Below the pieces are notes generated by a model. That model saw only the letters and a program-made list of their open reading frames with translations, was not told the origin of the DNA and did not search any database. A stretch of 5,059 nt of DNA, taken from positions 1 to 5,059 of the forward strand of contig JAEXBK010000091.1 in the NCBI GenBank assembly GCA_023394035.1. Reading direction: 5' to 3'. The translations under genes and the position numbers were made by a program. Positions 3,538 through 5,059 of the stretch are shown here, one piece after another (position 1 is the first letter of the stretch; each line of letters starts with the position of its first letter). This DNA comes from Bacillota bacterium (GTDB lineage Bacteria; Bacillota; Clostridia; Peptostreptococcales; Anaerovoracaceae).

Positions 3538-5059
3538 ATGAAATACATCAAAGCTGCAATAGATAACAATACGAGACATACCGACAGCCTGTATACATAC
3601 AAGGCGGATGACGATATAAGGATAGGGCAGATCATAACCGTACCCTTCGGGCGAGGAAACAGCCTGAAGCGAGCTGTCGTAATAGACATTGATGATAAGC
3701 CCTCAGTTGACGAATCAAAGATAAAGAAAATCGTATCGACAGATGAGGATTTATCCATGTCAGAGGAGATGATATCAACTGCGATATGGATGAGACAGCG
3801 CTACGGGATCAAATACTTTGATGCCGTGAAATGCTTTATTCCGCCGGGAAAAGCAACAAAGGAAGGCAAGGAAAAAAGACCTCTTAAGGACAATGCAGGC
3901 GAATCACAAGAGATAGAAGCGCTTACACCGGAGCAGCATGAAGCATATACAGAGATAGCGGCATCGATATCTTCATCAAAACAAAAAAGCTTTTTGCTTC
4001 ACGGAATTACAGGCAGCGGTAAGACGGAAGTTTATATGCAGTCTGCTGCAAAGGCGCTAGAACAAGGTAAAACGGTAATTATGCTCGTTCCCGAGATTGC
4101 GCTCACAAAGCAGATTCTCGACAGATTTATAGGGAGATTCGGACGCGATAAGGTTGCCGTGATGCACAGCAGGCTTACGGGTCGTGAACGATTTGACGAA
4201 TGGCAGAGAATAAGATCAGGAGAAGCCAAAATCGTCGTAGGAGCGAGAATGGCTGTCTTTGCTCCGTTAGAGAACATAGGTCTCATCATAATGGATGAAG
4301 AGCATGAAGCTTCATACAAAGCGGATATGAGCCCGAAATACGAGACCGTTGATATAGCTATGAAACGTGCAATATCATCGGGGGCGACTATAGTACTCGG
4401 AAGTGCAACCCCGTCGGTTATCTCTTACTCAAGGGCAAAACGCGGCATATATAAGCTTATTGAGCTCAGCAAGCGGTATAACGGCGTAGAGCTTCCCGAT
4501 ATAGAAACCGTAGATATGCTCGAAGAACTGCGATCGGGCAACAGGGGCGTTTTCAGCAAAAGACTCATCGAAGCAATGAAAGAAACCTTATCGGCAGGTG
4601 AGCAGATAATACTTTTTCTGAACAGGCGCGGCTATTCGACCTCAATCAAATGCAGACAGTGCGGAAATACGATGAAATGTCCTGATTGCGGCATTAATCT
4701 TACATATCATAAGAGCGTGAACTCCGCCGTATGCCATTACTGCGGAAAGCATTATCCTATTCCTCCGGAATGTACAGAATGCGGTAGCGAATACATAAAG
4801 TTTACAGGAGTGGGAACGGAGCAGATTGAAGAGGAAATAACGAAGCTGTTTCCGGACAAGAAAGCAGAGCGACTTGATCTTGATTCTATCAAATCAAGAG
4901 GTGCTGCAGAAAAAATAATAACAAAATTCGCTAAAGGCAAAACTGATATCCTTATCGGCACACAGCTTGTGGCTAAAGGGCTTGATTTCAGAAACGTAGG
5001 GCTGGTAGGCGTTGTGTCTGCCGATACTTCGCTGAATATCCCGGACTACAGGGCAAGCG
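3538..5059 (+). CDS. priA: primosomal replication restart helicase PriA (3' end outside window)
   Basis: PriA is a superfamily 2 3'-5' helicase that recognises stalled forks and reloads the replicative helicase. The 507 codons present run open to the window edge; the C-terminal part is missing. Residues 1 to about 105 fit the N-terminal 3'-DNA-binding domain. The helicase starts near LTPEQ (129-133), with Walker A GITGSGKT (156-163), the DEEH box (253-256) and GSATPS (288-293). The zinc module has all eight cysteines (372, 375, 381, 384, 399, 402, 412, 415) in four CxxC pairs. GTQLVAKGLDF (474-484) is motif V. Only about 25 residues separate the DNA-binding domain from the helicase, where E. 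coli PriA has a winged-helix domain of about 70. ATG 3538 is the first start after the in-frame asnA stop. No Shine-Dalgarno sequence is near it, which suggests translational coupling to asnA. Confidence 0.95.
   Translation, partial: MKYIKAAIDNNTRHTDSLYTYKADDDIRIGQIITVPFGRGNSLKRAVVIDIDDKPSVDESKIKKIVSTDEDLSMSEEMISTAIWMRQRYGIKYFDAVKCFIPPGKATKEGKEKRPLKDNAGESQEIEALTPEQHEAYTEIAASISSSKQKSFLLHGITGSGKTEVYMQSAAKALEQGKTVIMLVPEIALTKQILDRFIGRFGRDKVAVMHSRLTGRERFDEWQRIRSGEAKIVVGARMAVFAPLENIGLIIMDEEHEASYKADMSPKYETVDIAMKRAISSGATIVLGSATPSVISYSRAKRGIYKLIELSKRYNGVELPDIETVDMLEELRSGNRGVFSKRLIEAMKETLSAGEQIILFLNRRGYSTSIKCRQCGNTMKCPDCGINLTYHKSVNSAVCHYCGKHYPIPPECTECGSEYIKFTGVGTEQIEEEITKLFPDKKAERLDLDSIKSRGAAEKIITKFAKGKTDILIGTQLVAKGLDFRNVGLVGVVSADTSLNIPDYRAS

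Noticed and set aside
4032..4319. 95-codon minus-strand frame opposite priA
   Set aside because: It mirrors the conserved helicase motifs of PriA; its Ser/Ile-rich composition is that of an antisense shadow.

Overview
The window looks like chromosomal DNA from a Gram-positive anaerobe of the Firmicutes, most likely class Clostridia. The evidence is codon use rich in AGA/AGG and ATA, strong AGGAGG-type ribosome binding sites, a TTG start, and the gene families present: a type II thymidine kinase, QueH, AsnA, a YhcC-type radical SAM protein and PriA. A narrower placement would be a guess. All five genes belong to known families, and no phage, CRISPR, rRNA or tRNA sequence is visible.

Layout. 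Bases 1-198 are non-coding tandem repeat: two identical 86-bp units plus a short third fragment, running up to the ribosome binding site of tdk (225-809, +). tdk converges with a radical SAM gene (817-1704, -), with 7 bases between their stop codons. The intrinsic terminator of tdk lies inside the last codons of the radical SAM gene. A 130-bp AT-rich divergent region (1705-1834) holds a candidate promoter on each strand and a perfect 15-bp palindrome. From it, queH (1835-2497), asnA (2521-3531) and priA (3538 to the window edge, incomplete) run on the + strand with gaps of only 23 and 6 bases, so they are probably one transcript.

How the genes fit together. tdk salvages thymidine. queH makes the last step of queuosine synthesis for GUN-anticodon tRNAs, including tRNA-Asn, and asnA makes asparagine from aspartate and ammonia. 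priA restarts stalled replication forks. The set is mostly housekeeping. The shared theme of queH and asnA (asparagine and its tRNA) is suggestive but may be coincidence.

Most worth a second look: the 86-bp repeat, whose minus strand reads like protein and is one base short of 29 codons; the palindrome between the divergent promoters; and the apparent lack of the winged-helix domain in PriA. I found no convincing new multi-gene system here.
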